A DNA stretch of 64,000 nt, from NCBI GenBank assembly GCA_030524745.1, contig JAUNGC010000004.1:1-64000 (forward strand), written 5' to 3'. The notes beneath the pieces are model-generated. The model was not told where the DNA came from. It was given only the letters and a program-made list of their open reading frames with translations, and did not search any database. Both the position numbers and the translations under genes were made by a program. This DNA is from Eubacteriales bacterium (lineage in GTDB: Bacteria > Bacillota > Clostridia > Lachnospirales > Lachnospiraceae). Shown piece after piece: positions 8,089 to 17,535 of the stretch (position 1 is its first letter; each line of letters starts with the position of its first letter).

Positions 8089-9156
8089 ATGATAAAAGCA
8101 GGAATTATCGGAGCGACAGGTTATGCGGGCGGTGAACTGGTCCGCATTTTGACGGGACATAAGGATGTGGAAATCAAGTGGTACGGATCCCGCAGTTATA
8201 TTGATCAGAAATATGCGGGCGTCTATCAGAACATGTTTCGGATTGTGGAGGATATTTGCAAAGATGACAATCTGAAGGAACTGGCGGAGCAGGTGGATGT
8301 GATATTTACGGCGACGCCTCAGGGCTTTTTGGCTTCCGTGCTGGATGAGGAAATTCTGGCGAAGGTGAAGGTGGTGGACTTAAGCGCGGATTACCGGATC
8401 AAGGATGTTTCTATCTATGAGAAGTGGTACGGCATAGAGCACAAGTCCCCGCAGTTTATCAAAGAAGCGGTATACGGGCTCTGTGAGATCAACAGGGAAG
8501 CGGTGAAGGGCGCCCGTCTGGTGGCGAATCCGGGCTGTTATCCGACCTGTTCCACCCTTTCCGTTTATCCGTTATTAAAGGAAGGGCTGATCGATCCGTC
8601 CACAATCATTATCGACGCAAAGAGCGGGACCTCCGGCGCGGGACGCGGCGCGAAGGTGGCGAATTTATATTGTGAAGTGAATGAAAACATCAAGGCGTAC
8701 GGCGTGGCAAATCACCGTCATACGCCGGAGATCGAAGAGCAGCTTTCGTATGCGGCGGGAGAGCCGGTGCTGCTGAACTTTACGCCTCATCTGGTGCCCA
8801 TGAACCGCGGCATTCTGATTACGGCATATGCGTCCTTAAAAGAAGTCGCGCAGGCCGACGGTTCCTTCGCCCTTCCGACGAAGGAGCAGGTGCGCGCCAC
8901 TTATGAAAAATATTATGCGAAAGAAAAGTTCGTGCGCGTGCTGGAAGACGGCGTCTGTCCGGAGACCAAATGGGTGGAAGGCAGCAATTTTGTGGATGTG
9001 AACTTTAAGATTGATCCCCGCACGAAGCGCATCATCATGATGGGCGCGATGGACAATCTGGTGAAGGGGGCCGCGGGACAGGCGGTACAGAACATGAATC
9101 TGATGTTCGGACTGCCGGAGAGCGAAGGCCTGGAACTGGTGCCGATGTTCCCGTAG
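8089..9156 (+). CDS. argC: N-acetyl-gamma-glutamyl-phosphate reductase
   Basis: ArgC reduces N-acetylglutamyl phosphate to the semialdehyde with NADPH. The N-terminal GIIGATGYAGGELVR (residues 4-18) is the nucleotide-binding loop. The catalytic Cys is in NPGCYPT (near residue 148) and the catalytic His in NHRHTPEIEQ-like NHRHTPEIEEQL (about 210). Length 355, somewhat longer than the 345 typical. ATG 8089 has AAAGGAG upstream; a GTG at 8068 lies before the binding site. Normally argC leads an argCJBD operon. Here argJ starts 12.4 kb away. Confidence 0.95.
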   Translation: MIKAGIIGATGYAGGELVRILTGHKDVEIKWYGSRSYIDQKYAGVYQNMFRIVEDICKDDNLKELAEQVDVIFTATPQGFLASVLDEEILAKVKVVDLSADYRIKDVSIYEKWYGIEHKSPQFIKEAVYGLCEINREAVKGARLVANPGCYPTCSTLSVYPLLKEGLIDPSTIIIDAKSGTSGAGRGAKVANLYCEVNENIKAYGVANHRHTPEIEEQLSYAAGEPVLLNFTPHLVPMNRGILITAYASLKEVAQADGSFALPTKEQVRATYEKYYAKEKFVRVLEDGVCPETKWVEGSNFVDVNFKIDPRTKRIIMMGAMDNLVKGAAGQAVQNMNLMFGLPESEGLELVPMFP

Positions 9157-9290
9157 GGGCGGAAGGCGGCGAAAGGACTGCGCGGCCCGCCTGTTCTTTG
9201 GCTGCCCTCCGCCTGTAGTGGTGAAGTTGCAGATGGCATACGAATATATGTTCGAAAACAGAAAAATCATGTGGTGCAGTAATTTTGTAT

Positions 9291-9319
9291 TTTACTTTGG
9301 GGTGTGTAGAGGTTAAAAT
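9291..9319 (+). promoter_or_regulatory. Promoter of the siroheme/heme operon
   Basis: TTTACT (9291-9296), 17 bp, TAAAAT (9314-9319), 85 bp upstream of the first gene. Confidence 0.55.
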
Positions 9320-9335
9320 ATAGCTATATAGCATG

Positions 9336-9373
9336 AACGAATCGTTCCGGAATGTTTGACGGAATGATTCGTT
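9336..9373 (+). promoter_or_regulatory. Leader hairpin before the siroheme/heme operon
   Basis: A 14-bp stem with one G-T pair (9336-9349 with 9360-9373, arm AACGAATCGTTCCG) lies between the promoter and the gene at 9404. It lacks a clean T tract. It may be a regulatory hairpin or protein site. Confidence 0.45.
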
Positions 9374-9403
9374 TGTCTGCGCGGAAAAGAAAGGGGACAA
9401 ACG

Positions 9404-11989
9404 ATGAAGGTATTGGTGATCGGCGGAGTGGCAGCCGGAACAAAAGCGGCTGCGAAATTCAAACGGGTCAATCCGGATGCGGAAGTGACGATCGTGACGA
9501 AGGGAAAGGACATTTCCTATGCGGGCTGCGGTCTGCCTTATTATGTGGGCGGCGCGATTCCTGAAAAGGAGCAGTTGATCGTGAACACGCCTGCGAAATT
9601 TGCCAGTCTGACAGGGGCTATGGTTTTTACGGAGCGTGAAGTGACGGTGCTGGACGCTGCGGGAAAAAAGGCGGTGGCGAGAAATCTGCGCACGGGAGCG
9701 GAAGAAATCTATGATTATGACGTGTGTATTGTGGCGACAGGCGCCTCTCCGGTGGTTCCGCCGCTGCCTGGATTGAATCTGCCCGGCGTTTTTGTGATGC
9801 GCACGCCGGAGGATGCGATTGAGACAAGAGACTATCTGGAACGCAGCGGCGCGAAGCGCGCGGTTGTGGTGGGCGGCGGCTTTATCGGTCTGGAAGTTGC
9901 AGAAAATCTGCTGGAAAAGGGACTTTCCGTGACGGTGATCGATATGGCAGACCAGATCATGCCGGGCTTTGATTTTGAAATGGCGGACTATGCGCAGCGT
10001 CATCTTGCGAAAAAAGGTATAAAAGTCCTGACTTCCACGAAGCTGGAAGGCGTGGCGGGTGAGACGAAGGCCGAGGGAGTACAGACGGATAAGGGCCTTT
10101 TGCCCGCGGATCTGGTGATTCTTTCCATCGGAATCCGTCCTAATACGGGATTTTTGCAGGCTACGGGGATTGAGATGTATAAGGGCACCGTTCTGGTGGA
10201 TGAAAAACTGGCGACTAACGTGCAGGACATATATGCCGTCGGCGATTGCGCAATGGTGAAAAACCGTATGACAGGGGAAAGACAGTGGTCGCCCATGGGC
10301 TCCTCCGCCAATATGGAAGGGCGCACGCTCGCGCTGTCTCTGGGCGGTCAGGATATTTCCTATCCGGGCGTGCTGGGCACCGGCGTGGTGAAACTGCCGG
10401 GGCTTTGCGGCGGCAGAACCGGACTGACCGAAGAGCAGGCGCGCAGCGCAGGCTTTGAACCGATCAGCGCGCTGGCGGTGACGGATGATAAAGCCCATTA
10501 TTATCCGGGGGCCGCATGGTTTGCCATTAAACTTGTGGCGGACAGGAAAACTCATAGAGTGCTGGGCGTGCAGGTGCTCGGCCCCGGCGCGGTGGATAAG
10601 GTGACGGATATCGGTGTTATGGCGGTGACCATGGGCGCTGTGCTGGAGCAACTGACCAATCTGGACCTTTCCTATGCGCCTCCGTTTTCCACGGCGATTC
10701 ATCCGTTCGTACAGGCGGTGCAGATTTTGCTGAACAAAGAGAACGGGGATCTGGACAGCTTTACTCCGGCGGAATATCTTGCGGGGGCGGCGGCCGGTTA
10801 CCGCGTGATCGACGTCAATCCTGCCGGACCGACCATTCCGGGGGCGACTTATGTGGATCTGTTAAAAGTCAACGGCCCGGTACCGGGTCTTGCAAAAGAG
10901 GAAAAGCTGCTTCTGGTATGCGCGAAGGGAAAACGCGCTTATCTGTTGCAGAACCGGCTGAAACACTATGGCTATACCAACACGAAGGTGTTGGAAGGCG
11001 CTTCTTTCTTCAATGTGATTAAAGTGGAGAAAAAGCCCGGCGTGGTGACGGTGCCCGCAGACGAGATCACAAGAGTGAAGGCGCTGGGCTGCTTACATAA
11101 CAAAGGAACGGATAATTTCAATGTCCGCGTGATCACCAGAAACGGAAAGATCACCGCGGCAGAGCATAAAAAGATCGCGGAAGCGGCGGCGATGTTCGGA
11201 AACGGCGACGTGGTCATGACCACCCGCCTGACGCTGGAAATCGTGGGAGTTCCCTTTGAAAAAATTGAGGAACTGCGCGCTTTTCTGGCGGAAGAAGGGC
11301 TGGAAACGGGCGGTACCGGATCAAAGGTTCGTCCTGTGGTTGCCTGCAAGGGAACGACCTGTCAGTATGGGCTGCTGGATGCCTACGCCCTGTCCGATAC
11401 GATCCATGAACGTTTCTTCCATGGCTACGCGTCCGTGAAGCTGCCGCACAAGTTTAAAATTGCGGTGGGCGGGTGTCCGAATAACTGCGTGAAGCCGAAT
11501 CTGAACGATTTCGGCATCGTGGGACAGAAGGTTCCGGCGCTGGATCTGGAAAAATGCCGGGGCTGCGGCAGATGTCAGGTATCTCTGACATGCCCTGTGG
11601 GCGCTTCCCGGGTGGTGGACGGCAAGCTGGTGATCGATCCTGATAAATGTAACAACTGCGGGCGTTGCGTCGGCAAGTGTCCGTTTAAGGCGGTGGAAGA
11701 ATATACGCTTGGATACCGCGTTTACATCGGTGGACGGTGGGGAAAGAAATTCGCCCATGGCAGGATGATCGGGAAAGTGTTCTTAAGCGAAGAAGAGGTG
11801 CTGTCCGTTCTGGAAAAAGCGATCCTGCTTTTCAGAGAGCAGGGCAGGACCGGAGAGCGCTTTGCGGATACCATTGACAGGCTGGGATTTGAAAACGTGC
11901 AGGAGCAGCTTTTGGCGGACGACCTGCTTGCCCGCAGGGAGGAAATCATCGGCGCGCAGCTTCACTTAAAAGGCGGCGCAACCTGCTGA
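9404..11989 (+). CDS. Fused CoA-disulfide-reductase / rhodanese / siroheme sulfite-reductase-like protein
   Basis: An 861-residue cytoplasmic multidomain redox protein. Residues 1-450 are a pyridine-nucleotide-disulfide oxidoreductase of the CoA-disulfide-reductase type: GGVAAGTKAA (7-16), single redox Cys42 in YAGCGLPYY, NAD site VVGGGFIGLEVAE (155-167), FAD site YAVGDCA (277-283). A rhodanese-like domain follows (about 462-545, catalytic-loop Cys506). Next is a nitrite/sulfite-reductase module (about 555-715) with the siroheme/[4Fe-4S] cysteines C648, C653, C691 and C695 (CKGTTC and GGCPNNC). Last is a two-cluster ferredoxin (C718/721/724/730 and C749/752/755/759). The layout suggests electrons from NAD(P)H via FAD and Fe-S clusters to siroheme, reducing sulfite or a related sulfur or nitrogen oxide. 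The first Cys pair is spaced C-x4-C rather than the usual C-x5-C. It heads the operon that makes siroheme. The true substrate is unknown. Confidence 0.88.
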   Translation: MKVLVIGGVAAGTKAAAKFKRVNPDAEVTIVTKGKDISYAGCGLPYYVGGAIPEKEQLIVNTPAKFASLTGAMVFTEREVTVLDAAGKKAVARNLRTGAEEIYDYDVCIVATGASPVVPPLPGLNLPGVFVMRTPEDAIETRDYLERSGAKRAVVVGGGFIGLEVAENLLEKGLSVTVIDMADQIMPGFDFEMADYAQRHLAKKGIKVLTSTKLEGVAGETKAEGVQTDKGLLPADLVILSIGIRPNTGFLQATGIEMYKGTVLVDEKLATNVQDIYAVGDCAMVKNRMTGERQWSPMGSSANMEGRTLALSLGGQDISYPGVLGTGVVKLPGLCGGRTGLTEEQARSAGFEPISALAVTDDKAHYYPGAAWFAIKLVADRKTHRVLGVQVLGPGAVDKVTDIGVMAVTMGAVLEQLTNLDLSYAPPFSTAIHPFVQAVQILLNKENGDLDSFTPAEYLAGAAAGYRVIDVNPAGPTIPGATYVDLLKVNGPVPGLAKEEKLLLVCAKGKRAYLLQNRLKHYGYTNTKVLEGASFFNVIKVEKKPGVVTVPADEITRVKALGCLHNKGTDNFNVRVITRNGKITAAEHKKIAEAAAMFGNGDVVMTTRLTLEIVGVPFEKIEELRAFLAEEGLETGGTGSKVRPVVACKGTTCQYGLLDAYALSDTIHERFFHGYASVKLPHKFKIAVGGCPNNCVKPNLNDFGIVGQKVPALDLEKCRGCGRCQVSLTCPVGASRVVDGKLVIDPDKCNNCGRCVGKCPFKAVEEYTLGYRVYIGGRWGKKFAHGRMIGKVFLSEEEVLSVLEKAILLFREQGRTGERFADTIDRLGFENVQEQLLADDLLARREEIIGAQLHLKGGATC

Positions 11990-12061
11990 CCGGAGAATCC
12001 ATAAAAGGCCGTGGTAAAAGGAAAGTGATTTCACAAAAGGCAAAAAGAAGGAACAGGGAAA

Positions 12062-13186
12062 ATGGAATGTATCAGCATCAGTCATAAAACGGCGGAAGCG
12101 GGAAAACGCCAGTTGTTTTCTTTCGGGGAAGAGAAGGCGGAGCATTTTTTAAAAAAGCTGATGAAGCAGGACTTTGTGGAACAATGCGTGCTTTTGTCCA
12201 CCTGTAACCGGACGGAGATTTACGTGCAGGGCACACAGAATGTCTTCGGCCAGTTGGAAGAACTGCTCGCAAAGGAGACGGACCGGGAAGTGGATGAGGT
12301 GCGCAGTCTGGTGCGCTGCTATCAGGGGAAAAAAGCGGTCAGACATCTTTTCAAAGTGGCCTGCGGCATGGATTCCATGGTGATCGGAGAGGATGAAATA
12401 CTGGGACAGGTCAGAAACGCCTATATGCGGTCGGCTGACGCCGGATATACCGGATATGAACTGAACGCCGTTTTCCAGGCGGCTCTCGCCTGTGCAAAAA
12501 GAATTAAAACGGAAACGAAGCTTTCCAAAACATCGGTTTCCATTGCGACGCTGGCGGCGAACGAAGTATTCCGCGTCCCGGTGTCGCCAAAGACCGTGCT
12601 TTTGATCGGCAGCAGCGGGCAGGTCGGCAGCATTATTCTGAAAAATATTCTGGGCCATGAAGACGTCCGGGTGCTCGCCACCACACGAACCCATAAGGGG
12701 CTGTATCAGGACGGCTCCGGTCAGGTGATCAATGTGGATTATAAGGACCGCTATGATTATGTGGAAGAGGCGGATGTGATTATTTCCGCCACTTCCAGCC
12801 CGCATTACACGATCACTGCGGGAAAAGCGGGAGAGGCCATGCGCACGCGGAAGGAGCGTTTGTATCTCGACGTATCGGTTCCCGCGGATATCGATGAAAA
12901 AATCGCCCTGATGGACCACTGCAGGCTGATTTCCATTGATGATTTTAAAAAGCTGGCTGAAAAAAACAACGAATTAAAGCGTCAGGCGGTGCTGGACGCG
13001 CAGGATATTCTGGCGGAAGATGTGGAAACGCTTGATAAAGCGCTCAGCTTTCACGCTGTTTCGGAAAAAATGGACGGCTGGAAAGAAAAATATGAAGGAT
13101 ATTCTTTTGAAAAACTGCTGTTTAAGCTGAGAGACGAACTGGACAGCGATTCTTTTGAAGCGGTTTTGGAAGCGCTGGACAGATAG
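12062..13186 (+). CDS. hemA: Glutamyl-tRNA reductase
   Basis: HemA reduces glutamyl-tRNA(Glu) to glutamate-1-semialdehyde, the entry to C5-pathway tetrapyrrole synthesis. The catalytic Cys is in LLSTCNRTEIY (about residues 43-53). The NADPH domain shows LLIGSSGQVGSIILKNI (about 177-193). A C-terminal helical dimerisation region follows. At 374 residues it is slightly short against 400-420, chiefly at the C-terminus. It is the second gene of the siroheme/heme operon, 72 bp after the reductase-like gene and 39 bp before sirC. Confidence 0.94.
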   Translation: MECISISHKTAEAGKRQLFSFGEEKAEHFLKKLMKQDFVEQCVLLSTCNRTEIYVQGTQNVFGQLEELLAKETDREVDEVRSLVRCYQGKKAVRHLFKVACGMDSMVIGEDEILGQVRNAYMRSADAGYTGYELNAVFQAALACAKRIKTETKLSKTSVSIATLAANEVFRVPVSPKTVLLIGSSGQVGSIILKNILGHEDVRVLATTRTHKGLYQDGSGQVINVDYKDRYDYVEEADVIISATSSPHYTITAGKAGEAMRTRKERLYLDVSVPADIDEKIALMDHCRLISIDDFKKLAEKNNELKRQAVLDAQDILAEDVETLDKALSFHAVSEKMDGWKEKYEGYSFEKLLFKLRDELDSDSFEAVLEALDR

Positions 13187-13225
13187 TGCAGGACGGCGGC
13201 GCGGGCCGCGAAAGTGAGGGTAAGA

Positions 13226-13870
13226 ATGGGCTGTTTTCCTTTTTATGTGGAACTGGAAGGGGCAAGGGGCGTGATTGTCGGCGGAGGAGTCGTGGCGTTC
13301 CGAAAGGCGGAGAAACTCCTGCCTTTCGGCCCCGCTTTGTCGGTGATCGCGCCCGAAATGGACGAGCGGTTTTTGCGGCTGGAAAAAAGACTGGGCACGG
13401 GCGTCCAAAAGGGCGCGGCGCTTACACTCATACAGCGCCGCGCAACGCAGGAAGATCTGGCGGACGCGGACTTCGTGATTGCCGCCACCGACGACGAACA
13501 GACAAACGAATGGATTTCGGACTACTGCAAGGCGCATCGGATCCCGGTAAATGTGGTGGACGACAGGGAAAAATGTACCTTCTTTTTTCCTGCGCTGGTA
13601 AAGGACGGTCCGCTGACGATCGGCATTTCAACGGACGGCAACAGTCCTGCCGCCGCCGCTCATGTGAGAAAGGAAATCGAGTCAAAGCTGCCGGAAGGGC
13701 TGGGAAATACGATCGAACTGCTGGGACAGCTTCGACCGCAGGTGAGGAAAATAAGCGCAGATCAGGCGGAGCGCGCGGGCATTCTGGAAAAGCTGTTCGC
13801 CTACAGCCTTCGCAAAAACGGCGAGGTGACGTATGCGGAATTGCTGGAACTGCTGTATGGAATGAAGTGA
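13226..13870 (+). CDS. Precorrin-2 dehydrogenase / siroheme synthase N-terminal type
   Basis: A 214-residue protein of the CysG-N/Met8/SirC family. It oxidises precorrin-2 to sirohydrochlorin with NAD, and some members also insert iron. The Rossmann loop VIVGGGVVAFRKAE lies near residue 17, followed by FVIAATDDEQTNEWISDYC and VNVVDDREKCTFFFPALV (about 105-125), which are family hallmarks. ATG 13226 has GAGGG 5 bp upstream; GTG 13214 in frame overlaps that site. Its place between hemA and hemC fits siroheme supply for the first gene of the operon. Whether it also acts as ferrochelatase cannot be told by eye. Confidence 0.88.
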   Translation: MGCFPFYVELEGARGVIVGGGVVAFRKAEKLLPFGPALSVIAPEMDERFLRLEKRLGTGVQKGAALTLIQRRATQEDLADADFVIAATDDEQTNEWISDYCKAHRIPVNVVDDREKCTFFFPALVKDGPLTIGISTDGNSPAAAAHVRKEIESKLPEGLGNTIELLGQLRPQVRKISADQAERAGILEKLFAYSLRKNGEVTYAELLELLYGMK

Positions 13871-13950
13871 AAACTGTTTTCCTGACGGGAGACAAGGTCG
13901 GGAAAGTTTGATTTTGTAATGATTTTATATGGAAAGTTAAGGTGGACTGA

Positions 13951-14931
13951 TTGGAAAAAATCAGAATCGGAACGAGGGGAAGCCGTCTGGCCCTTGCGCA
14001 GGCGCGACTGGTGCAGGAGGCGCTTATACAGGCGGATGCTTCCCTCAAAACAGAACTGGTGATTCTGCAGACAAAAGGGGACCGGATTCTGGATAAACCG
14101 TTGGCGGAAATCGGGGATAAGGGACTGTTTGCGTCAGAGCTTGAGCAGGCGTTGCTGGAAGGAAAACTCGATCTGGCGGTGCATTCGGCGAAGGATCTGC
14201 CGGTGCGGCTTGCAAAGGGGCTTACCATTGGCGCTGTGTTAAAAAGAGCGGATGTGCGGGACGTGCTGGTGGTAAAAAAAGGCGCGCCTCTTCCCGAAGC
14301 GGTCGGGAAATTGCCGGAAACGGAGACTGACGGCGATGCGGGCCGGCGGCCGGAACCCTTTGTGCTGGGCACGGGCAGCAAACGGCGGCAGGCGCAGGCA
14401 CAGCTTTGCTGGCGAAATACGAGATGCGAATTGATCCGGGGAAATGTGGAGACCCGCCTGAAAAAGCTGGCGGACGGCGGGTATGACGGAATTCTGCTGG
14501 CAAAGGCTGGACTGGACCGTCTGGGAATCGGCGCAGGGACGGAGCCCGCCTTTGATTTTCATGTGCTGCCCGCTGAACTTTTTCTTCCCGCCGCCTGTCA
14601 GGGCATCATCGCGGTGGAAGCGGCAGAAGATTCGCCCGTGAGGGATTTGCTTGCCAAAATCACGGACGGAGAAACCTGGCTGCAGTTTCAGACGGAACGG
14701 GAGGTACTGGCGCAATTGGGCGCGGACTGCAGCGAGGCCGCTGCCGCATGGTGTAGAATGCAGCAGGATCAACTGCTGCTGGATGTGATGTATGGAAAAG
14801 AGAGAGTTTCCCTTTCGGCAAAAGGAACCGGGGCGGATGGAATTGCGCTGGCGGAAGCCGGGGCGGCAAACGTGCGAAAGGCGATTTTTCAGAAGGGCGG
14901 ACCTGACACGGATGCGGCCGATGGAGTGTGA
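13951..14931 (+). CDS. hemC: Porphobilinogen deaminase (hydroxymethylbilane synthase)
   Basis: HemC condenses four porphobilinogens into hydroxymethylbilane using a covalent dipyrromethane cofactor. IGTRGSRLALAQARLV (residues 5-20), the catalytic-Asp region LDLAVHSAKDLP (about 73-84), GTGSKRRQAQAQL and LIRGNVETRLKKL (about 155-167) are all present. The cofactor-bearing Cys is probably the one in QLGADCSEAA (about 265). An insertion of about 12 residues (PETETDGDAGRR) precedes the GTGSKRR motif. The start is TTG 13951 with AAGGTGG upstream. The stop overlaps the next start by 4 bp, so translation is probably coupled. Confidence 0.93.
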   Translation: MEKIRIGTRGSRLALAQARLVQEALIQADASLKTELVILQTKGDRILDKPLAEIGDKGLFASELEQALLEGKLDLAVHSAKDLPVRLAKGLTIGAVLKRADVRDVLVVKKGAPLPEAVGKLPETETDGDAGRRPEPFVLGTGSKRRQAQAQLCWRNTRCELIRGNVETRLKKLADGGYDGILLAKAGLDRLGIGAGTEPAFDFHVLPAELFLPAACQGIIAVEAAEDSPVRDLLAKITDGETWLQFQTEREVLAQLGADCSEAAAAWCRMQQDQLLLDVMYGKERVSLSAKGTGADGIALAEAGAANVRKAIFQKGGPDTDAADGV

Positions 14932-16508
14932 CGCAGGAAACATATGGTACAAGGATAGGAGCGGAATTGAAAAAGGGAAGTGTGGCTTTGGTCGGAGCAG
15001 GCTGCGGCGATCCGGAATTTCTGACGCAGAAGGCCTTGCGCATTTTGCGGGGCTGCGAGGCGCTCGTATATGACAGTCTGGTGTCAGAACAGATCGTTGC
15101 GGAAGCTCCGGCTGCATGTGAAAAAATATATGTGGGAAAACGGTACGGCAGGCATGCCATGAAGCAGGAAGAGATCAACGCCCTGCTGATACAAAAGGCA
15201 CGGGAAGGAAAGCGCGTGGTCCGTTTAAAAGGCGGCGATCCCTATGTGTTCGGCAGAGGGGGAGAAGAGTTTCTGGCGCTTTCGGAGGCCGGTATTTCCT
15301 GTGAAGCGGTGCCGGGTATCACATCGGCCGTCGCGGTTCCGGCAGCCGCCGGAATTCCGGTGACCCATCGGGGAAAAAGTCGCGGCTTTACGGTCATCAC
15401 CGGAACGACGGCGCAGGAAAACGGGACGGAAGGTTTGCAGATGGACTTTGAAACGCTGGCCCGTCTGGAAGGAACGCTGGTGATTCTGATGGGACTGCAT
15501 CATCTGGGGGAGATTGCGGACGGCCTGATGCGCGCCGGAAAGGATCCGGCGACGCCCTGCGCCGTCATTGCGGAAGGAACGACTCTGCGGCAGAGATGTG
15601 TCCGCGCGCCGCTTATTGAGATTGCAGAGCGGACAGCGGAGGAAAAAATCGATCCGCCGGCGGTGATCGTGGTCGGCGCGGTGGCACAAATGGAATTGAC
15701 AGGGACAACTCCTGATTTGCCGCTGTCCGGCGTCACGGTTGGCGTGACCGGAACGCCGGGGTTTGTCAGAAAGCTTTCCGAAGCGCTGCGGGCGCAGGGA
15801 GCCGGAATCTGCGACATGGGCTACATGGAGATTTGGGAGAATCCGGAAACGCTGCCGGACTTTTCGGAATATGAATGGCTGGTATTGACCAGCCCCAACG
15901 GCGCGCGCATTTTTCTGGATAAGATGAAAAAGGAAAAGCGGGATATCAGGAGCATCGGCGGCAATAAAATTGCGGTGATCGGACCGGGAACGGCGGAAGT
16001 TTTGGAAGAAGCGGGCATTTATGCGGATTATATGCCCGACGTCTATGACGCGCTGCATCTGGCGGAAGGGCTGACGGAGCGGATTTTGAAGGAAGCCTCT
16101 TTGGAAGCTGCGGACGGAAGCGGGGTGGATGCCGCAAAGAGGGAAAAGAAACCGACGCTTTTTCTGCGGGCGGCCAAAGGGAGCGAGGCGCTTCCAGGCA
16201 AGTTCAGGGAAAACCGGCTTCCCTTTACGGAATTTGCGCTTTACGAAATCGGCGTAAACGAGGAAAATCGGGAACGGACGCTCCGATGGGAACCGGATTA
16301 CGTGGTCTTCGGTTCGTCTTCCGGCGTGCGTGCCTTCCCGGAAGAAAAATGCGGAAAACGAATCAACAGGCGGAGCCGTTATGTCTGCATCGGGGAAGCC
16401 TGTGCAAAGGAAGCGAGACGGCTGAAAATCGGGAATATTCTGATCGCGCCGGAAAGCAGCGTGCAGGGGATCGTGAACGGAATTCTGGCGGATGTCAAAA
16501 AGGAGTGA
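14928..16508 (+). CDS. Uroporphyrinogen-III C-methyltransferase / uroporphyrinogen-III synthase fusion
   Basis: A 526-residue fusion common in clostridia. The N-terminal half (about 17-260) is the SAM-dependent SUMT/CobA domain: VALVGAGCGDPEFLT, VRLKGGDPYVFGRGGEE, VPGITSAVAVPAAAGIPVTHR. It methylates uroporphyrinogen III to precorrin-2. The C-terminal half (about 270-520) is HemD, which cyclises hydroxymethylbilane, with LVLTSPNGARIFLDKM and VVFGSSSGVRAF. Together with SirC this gives sirohydrochlorin. GTG 14928 overlaps the hemC stop. A TTG at about 14967 with AGGATAGGAG upstream is an alternative start that would remove 13 residues. The HemD half is longer than usual, with a low-complexity EAADGSGVDAAKREKK linker. 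Confidence 0.93.
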   Translation: MTQETYGTRIGAELKKGSVALVGAGCGDPEFLTQKALRILRGCEALVYDSLVSEQIVAEAPAACEKIYVGKRYGRHAMKQEEINALLIQKAREGKRVVRLKGGDPYVFGRGGEEFLALSEAGISCEAVPGITSAVAVPAAAGIPVTHRGKSRGFTVITGTTAQENGTEGLQMDFETLARLEGTLVILMGLHHLGEIADGLMRAGKDPATPCAVIAEGTTLRQRCVRAPLIEIAERTAEEKIDPPAVIVVGAVAQMELTGTTPDLPLSGVTVGVTGTPGFVRKLSEALRAQGAGICDMGYMEIWENPETLPDFSEYEWLVLTSPNGARIFLDKMKKEKRDIRSIGGNKIAVIGPGTAEVLEEAGIYADYMPDVYDALHLAEGLTERILKEASLEAADGSGVDAAKREKKPTLFLRAAKGSEALPGKFRENRLPFTEFALYEIGVNEENRERTLRWEPDYVVFGSSSGVRAFPEEKCGKRINRRSRYVCIGEACAKEARRLKIGNILIAPESSVQGIVNGILADVKKE

Positions 16509-16518
16509 GGAAACAGTG

Positions 16519-17481
16519 ATGCAAAGATTCAGAAGATTGAGAAGGGACGAGCGGATTCGTTCCATGATGCGGGAAACGAGACTGCACCCTAAGGATTTCA
16601 TTTATCCCATGTTTGTGATGGAGGGAGAAAATATCAAAAACCCGGTGGACTCCATGCCCGGCGTTTATCAGTATTCCATTGACCGGCTGGATGAAATTCT
16701 GGAGCGGGTCAGGAAAGCGGATATCGGCGGCATCATGCTGTTTGGCATTCCGGCGCATAAGGATGAACGCGGCAGCCAGGCGTATGCGAAGGACGGGGTG
16801 ACACAGCGGGCCGTTTCTTATATAAAGAAAAACTATCCGGAAATTTATATCGTGGTGGATGTTTGCCTGTGCGAGTATACTTCCCACGGTCACTGCGGCA
16901 TGGTCTGCGGCGATGAGATTTTAAATGATGAGACGCTGCCGCTGCTGGCAAAAATGGCGGTGAGTCTGGCGGAAGCGGGGGCGGATATGGTGGCGCCTTC
17001 CGACATGATGGACGGGCGCGTGGAAGCGATCCGGGATGCGCTGGACCTGGCAGGATTTTCCCAGACGCCGATCATGGCCTACAGCGCAAAATTTGCTTCC
17101 GCTTACTACGGACCTTTCCGGGATGCGGCGCACTCTGCGCCGGGTTTTGGGGACCGGAAGAGTTATCAGATGGATTTTGCCAACGGACAGGAAGCGCTGC
17201 GGGAGATTGCGGAGGATATCGAAGAGGGGGCGGATATCGTGATGGTGAAGCCCGGTCTGGCTTATCTGGATGTGTTGAAGGAAGCGGCCATGGAATTTGA
17301 GATGCCTTTTGCGGTCTACAACGTCAGCGGGGAATACTCCATGGTGAAAGCGGCGGCCGCAAAGGGCTGGATCGATGAGAAAAGAATCGTGACGGAAAAT
17401 CTGACTGCGATGAAGCGGGCGGGGGCAAAAATCATCATCACCTATCATGCGCTGGATGCGGCGGAATGGTTAGAGCGGTGA
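16519..17481 (+). CDS. hemB: Delta-aminolevulinic acid dehydratase (porphobilinogen synthase)
   Basis: HemB condenses two 5-aminolevulinates to porphobilinogen. The two Schiff-base lysine regions are visible (MAYSAKFASAYYGPFRDA and IVMVKPGLAYLD), as is the Cys-rich metal site in VDVCLCEYTSHGHCG, indicating a zinc-type enzyme. Length 320 is typical. I chose ATG 16519, with GAGG 8 bp upstream; GTG 16516 and the in-frame ATG 16492, which overlaps the preceding gene, are alternatives. It is the fifth pathway gene of the operon. Confidence 0.95.
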   Translation: MQRFRRLRRDERIRSMMRETRLHPKDFIYPMFVMEGENIKNPVDSMPGVYQYSIDRLDEILERVRKADIGGIMLFGIPAHKDERGSQAYAKDGVTQRAVSYIKKNYPEIYIVVDVCLCEYTSHGHCGMVCGDEILNDETLPLLAKMAVSLAEAGADMVAPSDMMDGRVEAIRDALDLAGFSQTPIMAYSAKFASAYYGPFRDAAHSAPGFGDRKSYQMDFANGQEALREIAEDIEEGADIVMVKPGLAYLDVLKEAAMEFEMPFAVYNVSGEYSMVKAAAAKGWIDEKRIVTENLTAMKRAGAKIIITYHALDAAEWLER

Positions 17482-17535
17482 AGCAACGCTGCGCGTTTAT
17501 GACAAAGATCTTATGGAAACGGCATGGAGGTAAAA

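Noticed and set aside
9035-10702. A 555-codon open frame on the minus strand opposite the reductase-like gene
   Set aside because: Its product is rich in His, Arg and Gln with no domain pattern. It is the usual shadow of a GC-rich gene and lacks a binding site.
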